64,000 nucleotides of DNA from NCBI GenBank assembly GCA_951812775.1, contig OX638326.1:3545391-3609390 (forward strand), read 5' to 3'. The stretch is from an uncultured Alphaproteobacteria bacterium. GTDB lineage: Bacteria > Pseudomonadota > Alphaproteobacteria > MPNO01 > UBA2964. Of the stretch, positions 51,571-60,617 are shown in pieces (position 1 is the first letter of the stretch; each line of letters starts with the position of its first letter). The notes beneath the pieces were generated by a model. The model saw only the letters and a list, made by a program, of their open reading frames with translations, was not told the DNA's origin and did not search any database. Both the position numbers and the translations under genes were made by a program.

Positions 51571-52977
51571 ATGCCGTATACACTCAGGTCTTTTCTGGAG
51601 AACATTGATAACCGCATTCTGAACATTCACGATGAGGTCGATCCGATTAATCAGATTGGCTATCTCTGTTCGGAAAGCCGTCATCCACTCATGTTCCATA
51701 ATCTTGAAGGATTTGAGGACTGGCGGCTTACGGATATTTTGATCAAGGACCGGAAAGGGCAAGCGGCGGCGCTTGGGCTGGAGAAGGACAATGAGGTTTG
51801 TCCGTTTCTCGCCAAACAAATGGCAGCGGGCAGCGGTAAGTCGGTTATGGTCGATGACGGGCCGGTTAAGGAAGTAAAGCTGATTGGCAAGGATGCTGAT
51901 CTCCGGAAATTACCAATTCCGATCCATAGTCATGGCGATGCCGGACGTTACCTTGGCTCAGGCGTGACGATTACACGTGATCCCGAAACTGGCATTCGCA
52001 ATGAATCGATCCTGCGTGTCCAGCTTACGGATGATCCACATAAGGCGCCGTTCTGGATGGCGGCGCGGCATAACTATCAGCACTATCTAAAATATGTGGA
52101 AATGGACAAACCGATGCCGATGGCCTTCGCGATTGGGCTGCATCCTGTCTATGAAATCATGTCCAACTGGTCAGGCACTCATAAGGATTTTGATGAGCTG
52201 GAATATGCCGCCGGTGTGCTTGGCGAAGATGTCGAGATGGTCAAATGCGAAACGATTGATCTCGAAGTTCCGGCCCATGCCGAGGTGGTGATTGAAGGAA
52301 CCGTCCATCCCACCGAGCGGATGATGGAAGGACCGTTTGGGGAATTTACCAATTTTGGCTTCGGCGCAGAGGGCCCAGCCCCGGTCTTTACCTGTTCAGC
52401 GATCACCCATCGCAAAGACCCGATATTCCGCCATATGCAGGCGACCTGGTTTACTGATCACCAACCGCTGATCACCCTGCCGATGGAAGCGACCTATTAT
52501 AATCGACTGCGCGACACACAGGGTAATACCAACGTGCTCGATGTGTTTGTGCCACCTTGGGCATCGCAATTCCTGATGATCGTGCAAGTGGAGGCGAAAT
52601 GGGATGGCCAGGTCAACGATATGCTGATGGCGGCGCTGTCTGGCCCCAATCTGCATGTCAAAACGGTGATCGCCGTCGATGAAGACGTGGATATCTACAA
52701 TGCTGAAAACGTTCTGTGGGCGATGACTACGCGGGTTGATCCAGCGCAGCATGTTAAAATTCAGCCTGGCTCGCGTTTACATCCGCTGGATGCCGTCATC
52801 CCGGAAGTTGGTGACGAGTACACCGTGATGCGCATCGGCGGCAAGATGGGTATCGATGCCACCAAGCCGCCAACGTGGCGCGCCAAAGAGCGTGAAAAAT
52901 TCCAGCGCGTTGATCCAATGGGCAAGGGTGATGATGCAATCGCCAAACTGCTCGAAATGGTTCGCCAGCCGAGCTAG
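51571..52977 (+). CDS. UbiD family decarboxylase
   Basis: A 468-residue prenylated-FMN-dependent decarboxylase family member, reversibly decarboxylating aromatic or alpha,beta-unsaturated acids. IPIHSHGDAGRYLGSGVTITRDPETGIRNES (about 114-145) includes prFMN contacts, and EGPFGEFTNFGFGAEGPAPVF (about 252-272) carries the catalytic Glu-Arg-Glu region. AGTAT-type gaps seen in inactive forms are absent. A UbiX-type prFMN synthase gene is not in the window. GGGAGAAATC precedes the ATG. It is the first gene of an operon with TauD and a decayed molybdenum hydroxylase. Confidence 0.88.
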   Translation: MPYTLRSFLENIDNRILNIHDEVDPINQIGYLCSESRHPLMFHNLEGFEDWRLTDILIKDRKGQAAALGLEKDNEVCPFLAKQMAAGSGKSVMVDDGPVKEVKLIGKDADLRKLPIPIHSHGDAGRYLGSGVTITRDPETGIRNESILRVQLTDDPHKAPFWMAARHNYQHYLKYVEMDKPMPMAFAIGLHPVYEIMSNWSGTHKDFDELEYAAGVLGEDVEMVKCETIDLEVPAHAEVVIEGTVHPTERMMEGPFGEFTNFGFGAEGPAPVFTCSAITHRKDPIFRHMQATWFTDHQPLITLPMEATYYNRLRDTQGNTNVLDVFVPPWASQFLMIVQVEAKWDGQVNDMLMAALSGPNLHVKTVIAVDEDVDIYNAENVLWAMTTRVDPAQHVKIQPGSRLHPLDAVIPEVGDEYTVMRIGGKMGIDATKPPTWRAKEREKFQRVDPMGKGDDAIAKLLEMVRQPS

Positions 52978-52988
52978 GAGGTTTCGCG

Positions 52989-53849
52989 ATGACAACGGAC
53001 ACAGTCCCTTTTCAAATCGAAAAGCTGACGCCGCACATCGGCGCGGAAATCAAGGGTATTGATCTGAATCAGGAGCAGGATGCCGAGACGATGGCGGCGC
53101 TCAAACAGGCCTGGCTCGACAATATTGTTCTACTGTTTCGCGGACAGGAATTGACCCAAGAAGCCCAGCTGCGAGCGACCGAGTTTTTCGGGGAAATCGG
53201 CTATTTGGCGCGCCCTGCGAATGAATATCCCGTCGGCTATGACAAGCTGTTGCCCAACGTCATGTTGATTTCCAATATTCGCGAAAACGGTGAGCCGATT
53301 GGTGCGTTGCCTGATGGCGAGATGATGTTTCATCATGACATGCTGCATGCCGATGTGCCGCACAAAGGGACGATGCTGTATTCCATGGAAATTCCCAGCC
53401 ATGGCGGTCACACGTTATTTGCCAGCGGCTATGCCGCTTATGACACGCTGCCCGACGAAATTCGTGAACCGTTAGAAGGTCGGACGGCCAAACATCATTA
53501 CAATTATGGTTCGACCCAGAAAGGTGATGATAGAGGTACGGTGGCTTTTTCTGATTCCGAACACCCTGTGTTTCGCACGCATGAAGAAACGGGCCGCAAG
53601 GCAATCTATGTTAATCGCCTTATGACGGAACAAGTTGTGGGCCTGCCAAAAGACCGAAGTGATCAGCTTTTGGAAGCGCTTTTTGATCATTCGGAAAAAC
53701 CAGAATTCGTTTATGAGCATATCTGGAATGTTGGCGATGTTCTGTTATGGGATAATCGCTGTTCATCGCATGCACGGACGGACTTTCCGGATGGCGAGAG
53801 GCGCCTGATGCACCGCACCACCATAGAAGGTGACACCAAACCCTACTGA
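52989..53849 (+). CDS. TauD/TfdA family Fe(II)/2-oxoglutarate dioxygenase
   Basis: A 286-residue dioxygenase. GAEIKGIDLNQEQ opens the fold, His115 and Asp117 in MMFHHDMLH begin the iron triad, NRCSSHARTDFPDGERRLMHRTTI contains the last His and the 2-oxoglutarate Arg. Its NIRENGEPIGALPDGEMMFH segment matches the trio at 58.8-61.5 kb closely, so it belongs to the same subfamily. GGAGG lies before the ATG, 11 bp after the UbiD stop. It probably acts in the same pathway as UbiD. Confidence 0.87.
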   Translation: MTTDTVPFQIEKLTPHIGAEIKGIDLNQEQDAETMAALKQAWLDNIVLLFRGQELTQEAQLRATEFFGEIGYLARPANEYPVGYDKLLPNVMLISNIRENGEPIGALPDGEMMFHHDMLHADVPHKGTMLYSMEIPSHGGHTLFASGYAAYDTLPDEIREPLEGRTAKHHYNYGSTQKGDDRGTVAFSDSEHPVFRTHEETGRKAIYVNRLMTEQVVGLPKDRSDQLLEALFDHSEKPEFVYEHIWNVGDVLLWDNRCSSHARTDFPDGERRLMHRTTIEGDTKPY

Positions 53850-53877
53850 TCGGGGGGAGCGTCAGATTGCTGACCGC

Positions 53878-56129
53878 ATGTTTGAAAACCCGTTTGGAAT
53901 TGGACAGCCCGTCCGCCGTAAGGAAGATCATCGGCTCCTAACAGGCGCAGGGCGTTACACAGACGACATCTCGGTCCCCGGTCAACTTTTTGGGTACGTC
54001 ATCCGCAGCCCACACGCGCATGCGATGCTTGGGACCATCGATACTGATGCCGCCAGTAAAACGCTGGGCGTGGCTGCGGTTTTGACAGCGGCGGACTATG
54101 AGTGTTCCATGGCCCACATTTTCCGCTGGTGCGCGACAAGGTACGACATCTCGGCGAGCCGGTCGCCTTTGTGATCGCGGAAACTGAAGCGCAAGCCATC
54201 GAGGCGGCGGATCTTATCTCTATCGAATTTAGACCATTGGATGCTGTCACTGATGTTCGTCGCGCGGTAACGGATACGGCGCCACAGCTTTGGGCGGAGG
54301 CGCCAGGCAATATATGTTTTGACTCAGAACTCGGGGACCGGGTGGCAGTCGAACAGGCCTTCTCGGACGCGGATTACAAGGTTTCTTTGGATTTAACTAA
54401 TAATCGGGTGACGGCGGTTTCGATGGAGCCGCGCGGCGCCATCGGTATTTATGACATAGAGCGCGATCACTACACGCTAATCGCTGGCAGCCAGGGGTCG
54501 CATCGGATCAAGGACCCGCTGGTCGCCTTGCTTGGCTGCAATCCTGAACAGGTGCGCGTTGTGTGTGAGGATGTCGGTGGCGGGTTCGGGATGCGTAACT
54601 GGTTGTTTCCTGAGCTGGCGTTGGTCGTATGGGCGGCCAAACGCTGCGGGCGCCCGGTCAAATGGATTTCAACACGGTCAGAAGCCTTTCTGAGCGATAT
54701 GCAGGCGCGTGATCTTGCGACGATGGCAGAACTTGCGCTTGATAAGAACGGAAAATTTATGGCCGTTCGGGTCGATCATCTTGGCAATGTCGGAGCACAT
54801 ACAATGTCCTTCGTCCCGCTCGCCAATGGTGTCCGTCTCGTTAGCAGTATCTATGACATTCCCTATGCTTATGTTCGGGTCCGTGGCGTCATGACCAATA
54901 CGTTGTCGACGGGCCCTTACAGGGGGGCAGGGCGCCCCGAGGCAATGTTCAATATCGAACGGTTGATTGATGAGGCGGCGGCGCAAACGGGTCTGGATCG
55001 TATTGAGCTACGACGTCAGAATCTGATTCCATAGGACAAGCTGCCTTATCTCAATCCTGTTGAATTGACCTATGAGTGCGGCGCATTTGTTGAGAATTTA
55101 GAGTCTTCTGTCGCGTTGGCGGATTGGCAAGGGTTCGCAAAGCGCCAGGAAGCATCCCAACGGTGCGGGTTGCTGCGTGGCATTGGTGTGTCGAACTACG
55201 TAGAGACACCGGTCGGGTTTCCCCGCGAAGTTTGTGACATCACGATCGATCCTGCAGGGCGGGTGATCGTTGGAGTCGGGACGCATAGTCACGGGCAGGG
55301 ACATGAGACAAGCTTCGCGCAGGTTATTGCCGAGAAGCTTTCAGTAGATTTTGATCATGTAGAAATCGTGTTTGGGGACACAGATATTGTGCCGGACGGC
55401 GGTGGCACCCATTCCAACCGTTCTATGCGCATTGCTGGTACGCTGATGGTACAGGGCTGCGAGACGATCATTGAACAAGGTCGTGCGTTGGCCGCTAACA
55501 TGCTTGAAGCGTCAGTCGGCGATATTGAATATCGCGCCGGGGTGTTTGTGGTTAGCGGCACTGATCGCGAGATCAGCCTGTTCGATCTTGCCGTCATGGC
55601 GGAGAAAACGGGGACACCCTTGATCGCAAATGAGCGGTTCCAGGGGCGCATTCCGGCTTACCCGACAGGGTGCGCGGTGGCGGAAGTTGAGATTGATCCT
55701 GAAACCGGTGTTGTGACGATTTGTAACCGGGCGGCGATTGATGATGTCGGGCGGGTTATAAACCCAATGATCGTCGAGGGGCAGACGCATGGTGGCATTG
55801 CGCAGGGCATCGGTCAGGCGCTGCTGGAAGACATTGCCTATGATGATGAGTCCGGCCAACTCAGAGGAGGATCCTTCCTGGATTATTGCATGCCGCGCGC
55901 TGACGATTTGCCGTATTTTCAGGCGGAAACAGTCGACAATGCGCCGACAAAAGGGAATCCTCTGGGTGTAAAAGGTGGTGGTGGAGGCGGTACAACGCCC
56001 GCGCCCGCAGCGTTGATCAATGCGATCATCGATGCATTACGACCGCTTGGTGTAGAGGATATAAAAATGCCCGCCACACCGTTTCGGGTCTGGCAGGCCA
56101 TTCAGAGTGCAAACGCCCGTTCGCGCTAA
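53878..56129 (+). pseudogene. Xanthine dehydrogenase-family molybdenum hydroxylase large subunit, decayed
   Basis: Three pieces make one CoxL/XdhB-type molybdopterin subunit of about 750 residues. They begin FENPFGIGQPVRRKEDHRLLTGAGRYTDD, and later show EDVGGGFGMRNWLFPELALVVWAAK, SIYDIPYAYVRVRGVMTNTLSTGPYRGAGRPEA, and VGTHSHGQGHETSFAQVIAEKL. The frame shifts near 54090-54110. A TAG at 55032-55034 interrupts LIP-DKLPYLNP. The active-site segment that should read KGxGEGGT is KGGGGGGTT, so the catalytic Glu is lost. No small or medium subunit gene is adjacent. Confidence 0.8.
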
Positions 56130-56932
56130 CTCCCGAATATCTGCTGTACACCCTTGAAGATGAGGATAGCGGCGCCAGCAAGCAGAAGGATTTGCAGGGC
56201 AAAATAAAATCGTTGGCTGCTGGAAACCTTAAACGTATGGGCGCCCAGCCATGTTGCCAGAAAAACAAGCGGCGCAAGAATCAGACCTTCGGTAATAAGC
56301 GTAGGTGTAATGAGACCAGCGGTGGTCAGCGCGAAGGCCCGCATAAACATCGTCATGGCGGACAACATTACATTTGTGCCACGCAGAGCTTCCGGCGTCG
56401 GACAGGCATGTTTCAGATAAACGACCAGAAAGTAAAAAGCCCCGGCACCACTCAGCCCACCCATTGTTCCGCCAATCACGGAAAATGATCCAGTCAGGCC
56501 TTTTGATCTTATATCGACGCGGGAGAGCAGCTTTTCAACAAGTTTGAAGGCGTCCATCAGGATGATCAGGACGATCAATGAACCGAGGATAATCTGTAGA
56601 GTAAGCCCGGACAGCACCGTAAAGACCCAGGTGCCCAAAAGGGTTCCCACCGTCATGCCAATGATAAGGGGTTTTGTGACCTGCCAGTCCGCTGTTCTAA
56701 AACCCGATGGCAAGAGATGCAGTTGAGCAACAATCGTTGTCATCAACGCCAGAAGAATTGCGTGGTGGGGGCCGAGGACAAAAGTCGTCGCGACCACAAT
56801 CGGCATGTTGGAGCCAAATCCAAAGGCGCCACGAATATAGCAACCGCCAGCATGTGCCAGTGCGACTATAGCGATTGCCCACCAGCTCAGGTTCTCAAAG
56901 GGCATTGCGCCGAACGGAAGCGATTCAAACAT
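56126..56932 (-). CDS. TauE/SafE (TSUP) family membrane transporter
   Basis: A 268-residue inner-membrane protein with about seven to eight helices in two similar halves. GAFGFGSNMPIVVAT (about 34-48) and GGTMGGLSGAGAFYFLVVYLKH (about 154-175) are the paired G-rich helix starts of the TSUP family, which exports or imports sulfite, sulfonates or small organic acids. It converges on the molybdenum-hydroxylase pseudogene with a 4-bp overlap. Two palindromes with an ACTAGT-type core lie upstream, possibly sites for the MarR regulator encoded next. Confidence 0.8.
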   Translation of the reverse strand: MFESLPFGAMPFENLSWWAIAIVALAHAGGCYIRGAFGFGSNMPIVVATTFVLGPHHAILLALMTTIVAQLHLLPSGFRTADWQVTKPLIIGMTVGTLLGTWVFTVLSGLTLQIILGSLIVLIILMDAFKLVEKLLSRVDIRSKGLTGSFSVIGGTMGGLSGAGAFYFLVVYLKHACPTPEALRGTNVMLSAMTMFMRAFALTTAGLITPTLITEGLILAPLVFLATWLGAHTFKVSSSQRFYFALQILLLAGAAILIFKGVQQIFGS

Positions 56933-56954
56933 GCAGGGAAAAGCTCAAATAATC

Positions 56955-56967
56955 CAACTACTAGTTG
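56955..56967. promoter_or_regulatory. Palindrome upstream of the TSUP gene (regulator site candidate)
   Basis: CAACTA-C-TAGTTG is a perfect inverted repeat 22 bp before the start of the TSUP gene. It shares a TACTAGT core with the palindrome at 57054-57065. Neighbouring MarR protein is the obvious candidate binder, which is inference. Confidence 0.4.
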
Positions 56968-57053
56968 TGTGTGATTTGTATCATAGGATTGCTTGTGCGC
57001 AAAATAGGCGCCTCGCGATTACTTTTGCGCGAAATTATCAGAAACTGGTCAGA

Positions 57054-57065
57054 AATACTAGTATT
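57054..57065. promoter_or_regulatory. Second palindrome upstream of the TSUP gene
   Basis: AATACTAGTATT is a perfect 12-bp palindrome about 120 bp before the TSUP start, in AT-rich DNA. With the first site it makes a plausible pair of regulator sites. Confidence 0.4.
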
Positions 57066-57158
57066 AAGGGATTGTTCCCTTTTTGTACTCAAAATTTAGC
57101 GAAAATTGCAATTTTAAGAGGAGTTTTCCGCTATATTTAAATGCCGAATCAACGGACT

Positions 57159-57605
57159 CTATTTATCCATAACTGTGGCCTGCGCAATCAGCTTGTCGAG
57201 AGATTTGTGCAAACTGCCGAGCTCGCGCCGCGTCAGACAAGACACCAACGTCTGATATCGCTCATTGGCAACCGGCAGTATTTTTTCATAGAGCTTGTCA
57301 CCGGTTTCAGTAAGGGACAGGCGAAAACTACGGCGGTCCTCCGGATTGCGTTTGCGCTGAATATTGCCGGCTTTTTCCTGGCGCTGAATGGCGCGGCTGA
57401 TCGCCATCTTGTCCATGGCCCAGCGTTCCGTAATTTCTGTCGCCGTTGATCCTGGATAACGTGCAAGAGTCAATATAACCCGCCATTCCGGGACAGTAAT
57501 GTCCAGGTCATCAAGATGGTCGCTATAAGCACCACCGATAAGATTGGCGAGGATGTGAATGGCTGACAGTATATCGTCAGCGGATTTAATCGTGTCACGC
57601 GGCAT
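57159..57605 (-). CDS. MarR family transcriptional regulator
   Basis: A 148-residue winged-helix regulator. DITVPEWRVILTLARYPGSTATEITERWAMDKMAISRAIQRQEKAGNIQRKRNPEDRRSFRLSLTETG is the complete MarR DNA-binding core (about 35-102). The DRRS at the wing is standard. Ligand is unknown; these proteins usually respond to aromatic acids or similar and control adjacent genes. It is 27 bp after the ornithine-cyclodeaminase-like gene in the same direction. ATG at 57605 is chosen; a TTG at 57623 is possible. Confidence 0.85.
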   Translation of the reverse strand: MPRDTIKSADDILSAIHILANLIGGAYSDHLDDLDITVPEWRVILTLARYPGSTATEITERWAMDKMAISRAIQRQEKAGNIQRKRNPEDRRSFRLSLTETGDKLYEKILPVANERYQTLVSCLTRRELGSLHKSLDKLIAQATVMDK

Positions 57606-57632
57606 GGTGGGCTTTTGTTCCAATCTGAATAC

Positions 57633-58727
57633 TTACTGAGTGCCAGGGACCGGAATATCCATTTCGGTTCCCCGGCCTTCTTCCTTGGCACGGTCAAAGA
57701 CGATTTTGGCGAGCGCCATGTCTGCCGCGGCTGTTCCGTTATTATTGAAGTGATAGGTGATTTGTTCATCCGATGTTCGGCCCGGATGCGCGCCAGTCAA
57801 GATCGATCCCAAGGACAGGACATCGTCTTCCGTGATGATGCCTTGCTGGATCGGATCGTAGAGACCGGCCTGCTTTTCTTGGGTCACAGAATCTACATGG
57901 TTGACCGCGATGACATCCGCGCGGCGTACCGTCTCGTCATCATTCTCACGGCGCCCGCTTTTGAGCCAGCCGCCTTCAACCAGCGCACTGTTTGAGCCAA
58001 CCACGGTGACAACATGCTGACCAGGTTCAAGCAGAGACCCATCAAACACTGGCACGTTGGAATCCGTCGCTGAGATAACAACGTCGGAGTCCTTTATGAC
58101 CTCCTCAGGCGTTTCGACCGGAACAACTTCCTTGCCGATCATCGGGGCCATTTTTTCGCAGAATGCCACGCGGTTTTCCGGGGTCCGGCTATAAACTTTG
58201 ACTTTTTCGATATCACGGACAGCATCGATAGCGAGGATCTTGTTCACCGCCTGGCCACCAGAGCCAAACAGACCAAACACTTTTGCATCCTTGCGGGCCA
58301 GCGCATCGACGCCAACACCGGTGGTTGCACCGGTTCTGAACGCCATGATGCTGGTGAAGCCTGTGCGTTCGTCAAAAATCTCGCCCATCATCATGCCGTC
58401 GAGCTTCGCTGTTTCGGAATTCCACAGCAGATAAACGGGGTGTTCGCGATAGGGATAAGACTGATTGCTGCCTTCATGGGAGACCATTTCACCGCGGGTC
58501 AGCGACCCGATCACGCCGAGACCGGGAATACCGCCGGGAAAGTTGGATACTCGGACGCCGTCAGGGGAATGCACCCGTCGCCTCGGCGCATTGCCGATTG
58601 GGAACTCGTCGGCTTCTTTGTAGCCTTGCGCGATGGCCGCCACCGCTTCCTCCATATTGATCAGCCCCTTGATTTCATCGGGCCCCAGTATGGTGATTGC
58701 ATTACGATTTGGTCGGTCCACAGCCAT
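57633..58727 (-). CDS. Ornithine cyclodeaminase/mu-crystallin family protein
   Basis: A 364-residue NAD(P)-binding protein. The N-terminal substrate part includes AVAAIAQGYKEADE and FTSIMAFRTGATTGVGVDALARKDAKVFGLFGSGGQA (about 122-158), where GLFGSGGQA is the dinucleotide-binding turn. EKVKVYSRTPENRVAFCEKM and DVVISATDSNVPVFDG continue the Rossmann domain. Family members deaminate or reduce small amino acids or imines. It is divergent from the TauD trio and upstream of marR. Substrate unknown. Confidence 0.85.
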   Translation of the reverse strand: MAVDRPNRNAITILGPDEIKGLINMEEAVAAIAQGYKEADEFPIGNAPRRRVHSPDGVRVSNFPGGIPGLGVIGSLTRGEMVSHEGSNQSYPYREHPVYLLWNSETAKLDGMMMGEIFDERTGFTSIMAFRTGATTGVGVDALARKDAKVFGLFGSGGQAVNKILAIDAVRDIEKVKVYSRTPENRVAFCEKMAPMIGKEVVPVETPEEVIKDSDVVISATDSNVPVFDGSLLEPGQHVVTVVGSNSALVEGGWLKSGRRENDDETVRRADVIAVNHVDSVTQEKQAGLYDPIQQGIITEDDVLSLGSILTGAHPGRTSDEQITYHFNNNGTAAADMALAKIVFDRAKEEGRGTEMDIPVPGTQ

Positions 58728-58852
58728 TGATCTAATCCCTGCTTTAGGTTGTTTGTTCGTTTATGAGCGCATCCTATTTGTGCGCCGCCTCACAGGCAAG
58801 CCGGGGGGGCCAATCTTTGAAGAAACAATCAAACTGGCCTATAATTCCCTTT

Positions 58853-59737
58853 ATGACGGGTTCCGGGAAAATAAATATCGAACCACTTGCGGCGCCAACT
58901 GGCGCGCGGGTCACAGGTGTTAAAATCGGCACCGGGCTCAGTGAGGCTGAATACGCTGCGATCCATCAGGCGTGGCTGGATCATCAGGTGCTGGTTTTTC
59001 CTGACCAGGATATGACCGAAGCGGATCAAATTGCCTTTACCAAACATTGGGGCGATATGCCGATCCGCAAACGCTATGCGGGGCGTCGGGAAGAAAGTCG
59101 TCGCAGCCATGAATCCATCATGCTGATCAGTAATATCCGCGAGAATGGTGAGCCTATCGGCTCGCTGCCAGACGGCGATATGATGTTTCATTCCGATGGG
59201 CAGTATGATGAACACCCCTATCGTTACACCATGCTCTATGCGCTGGAAGTGCCGTCTTCAGGGGGCAACACCTTGTTTGCCAACCTCTATAAGGCCTATG
59301 AAACCCTTACCCCCGATTTGAAAAACCGGTTGGCAGATGTCGAGGCGCAGCATGGCTATTATGCCGGGCGTCATGTAACACCGGAAATTCTCAAGACGCT
59401 GGGAATTGAACGGGTCGCCGATAATTGGGCCCATCCTATTTTTACCGCCCATGAAGAAACCGGGCGGCCTGTACTATATGTCAGCCGGTTGCTGACTCAG
59501 GGAATTCGTGGTTTGCTGGAAGAGGAGGGTAATGACATCCTCGATCAATTGCTGGATCATGTGGAACGCGATGATCTGGTGTATGAACATGTCTGGTCAC
59601 CGGGCGATTTTGTGATCTGGGATAATCGTTGTTTGAATCATGCGCGAACGGATTTCCCGGGGGGCGAACGCCGGTTGTTGCGGCGAACTACCGTACAGGG
59701 TGTTAGGCCTGAGGCGGCGTTTGCAACAGCTGCCTGA
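58853..59737 (+). CDS. TauD/TfdA family dioxygenase, first of a tandem trio
   Basis: A 294-residue Fe(II)/2-oxoglutarate dioxygenase. INIEPLAAPTGARVTGVKIG opens the fold, His113 and Asp115 in MMFHSDGQYDEHPYRYTMLYALE begin the triad, and NRCLNHARTDFPGGERRLLRRTTV has the last His and 2-oxoglutarate Arg. ATG at 58853 fits the family N-terminus; a start at 58763 would add about 30 residues without similarity. The ribosome site is weak. It is followed 19 bp later by its nearest paralogue. Confidence 0.86.
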   Translation: MTGSGKINIEPLAAPTGARVTGVKIGTGLSEAEYAAIHQAWLDHQVLVFPDQDMTEADQIAFTKHWGDMPIRKRYAGRREESRRSHESIMLISNIRENGEPIGSLPDGDMMFHSDGQYDEHPYRYTMLYALEVPSSGGNTLFANLYKAYETLTPDLKNRLADVEAQHGYYAGRHVTPEILKTLGIERVADNWAHPIFTAHEETGRPVLYVSRLLTQGIRGLLEEEGNDILDQLLDHVERDDLVYEHVWSPGDFVIWDNRCLNHARTDFPGGERRLLRRTTVQGVRPEAAFATAA

Positions 59738-59756
59738 CCGAGAAAAGGAGAGAGCC

Positions 59757-60608
59757 ATGCAAATTGAAAAGCTTACCGATGTCGTTGGGGCGCGGATCAC
59801 CGGTCTCGATCTCTCACAGGAACTCGATTCCGAAACCCACGCAAAATTGCATCAGGCATGGCTGGATCATCAGGTGCTGGTCATTCCGGAACAGGATTTT
59901 ACGCAGGAGGAACAGATCCGTTTCGCGCGCAGTTGGGGTGAATTTCCCAAGCGCGAGCGCTATGAAAAACGCGCTGAGAAAGACACGGCCGATAAATCAA
60001 TTATGCTGGTCAGCAATATTCGCGAGAATGGTAAACTCATCGGTTCCCTGCCGGATGGCGAGATGATGTTCCATACCGATGGCGCCTATGATGAGCATCC
60101 CTACAACTACACGATGCTGTTTGCCCTGGAATTGCCGAGCACCGGCGGCAACACTTTGTTTGCCAATATGTATGCGGCCTATGAGGCGCTGCCCGATGAG
60201 CTGAAGAGTAAGCTCGCCAACTGCACGGCGCATCATGGCTACTATTCCGGCACCGTTCAGCGCGATCAGCCGGTCGGGCATTTCAATGGCGAGTTTTCGC
60301 ACCCGGTCTTTATCGAGCACAATGAGACCGGCCGTACGGCACTGTTTATCAGCCGTCTGCTGACCCTGCGCATCAATGAGCTATCGCAGGAGGAAAGTGA
60401 TGAAATTCTGGCTTTCCTGTTCGATCATACCGAGAAACGCGAATTTATTTACGAGCATGAATGGTCTCTGGGCGATCTGGTGATGTGGGATAATCGTTGC
60501 CTCAACCATGCGCGAACCGACTTTCCACGCGAAGAACGACGCCTGTTGCGGCGCAATGTAATTCAGGGCGTGCGCCCGGAACGTGGCCGTGTCGATGTCG
60601 CGGCGTGA
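59757..60608 (+). CDS. TauD/TfdA family dioxygenase, second of a tandem trio
   Basis: A 283-residue dioxygenase. IEKLTDVVGARITGLDLSQ opens it, MMFHTDGAYDEHPYNYTMLFALELPS holds His106 and Asp108, and NRCLNHARTDFPREERRLLRRNVI the final His and Arg. AAGGAGAG lies upstream of the ATG. The strong similarity to both neighbours shows origin by tandem duplication. Confidence 0.87.
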   Translation: MQIEKLTDVVGARITGLDLSQELDSETHAKLHQAWLDHQVLVIPEQDFTQEEQIRFARSWGEFPKRERYEKRAEKDTADKSIMLVSNIRENGKLIGSLPDGEMMFHTDGAYDEHPYNYTMLFALELPSTGGNTLFANMYAAYEALPDELKSKLANCTAHHGYYSGTVQRDQPVGHFNGEFSHPVFIEHNETGRTALFISRLLTLRINELSQEESDEILAFLFDHTEKREFIYEHEWSLGDLVMWDNRCLNHARTDFPREERRLLRRNVIQGVRPERGRVDVAA

Positions 60609-60617
60609 GATGAAATC

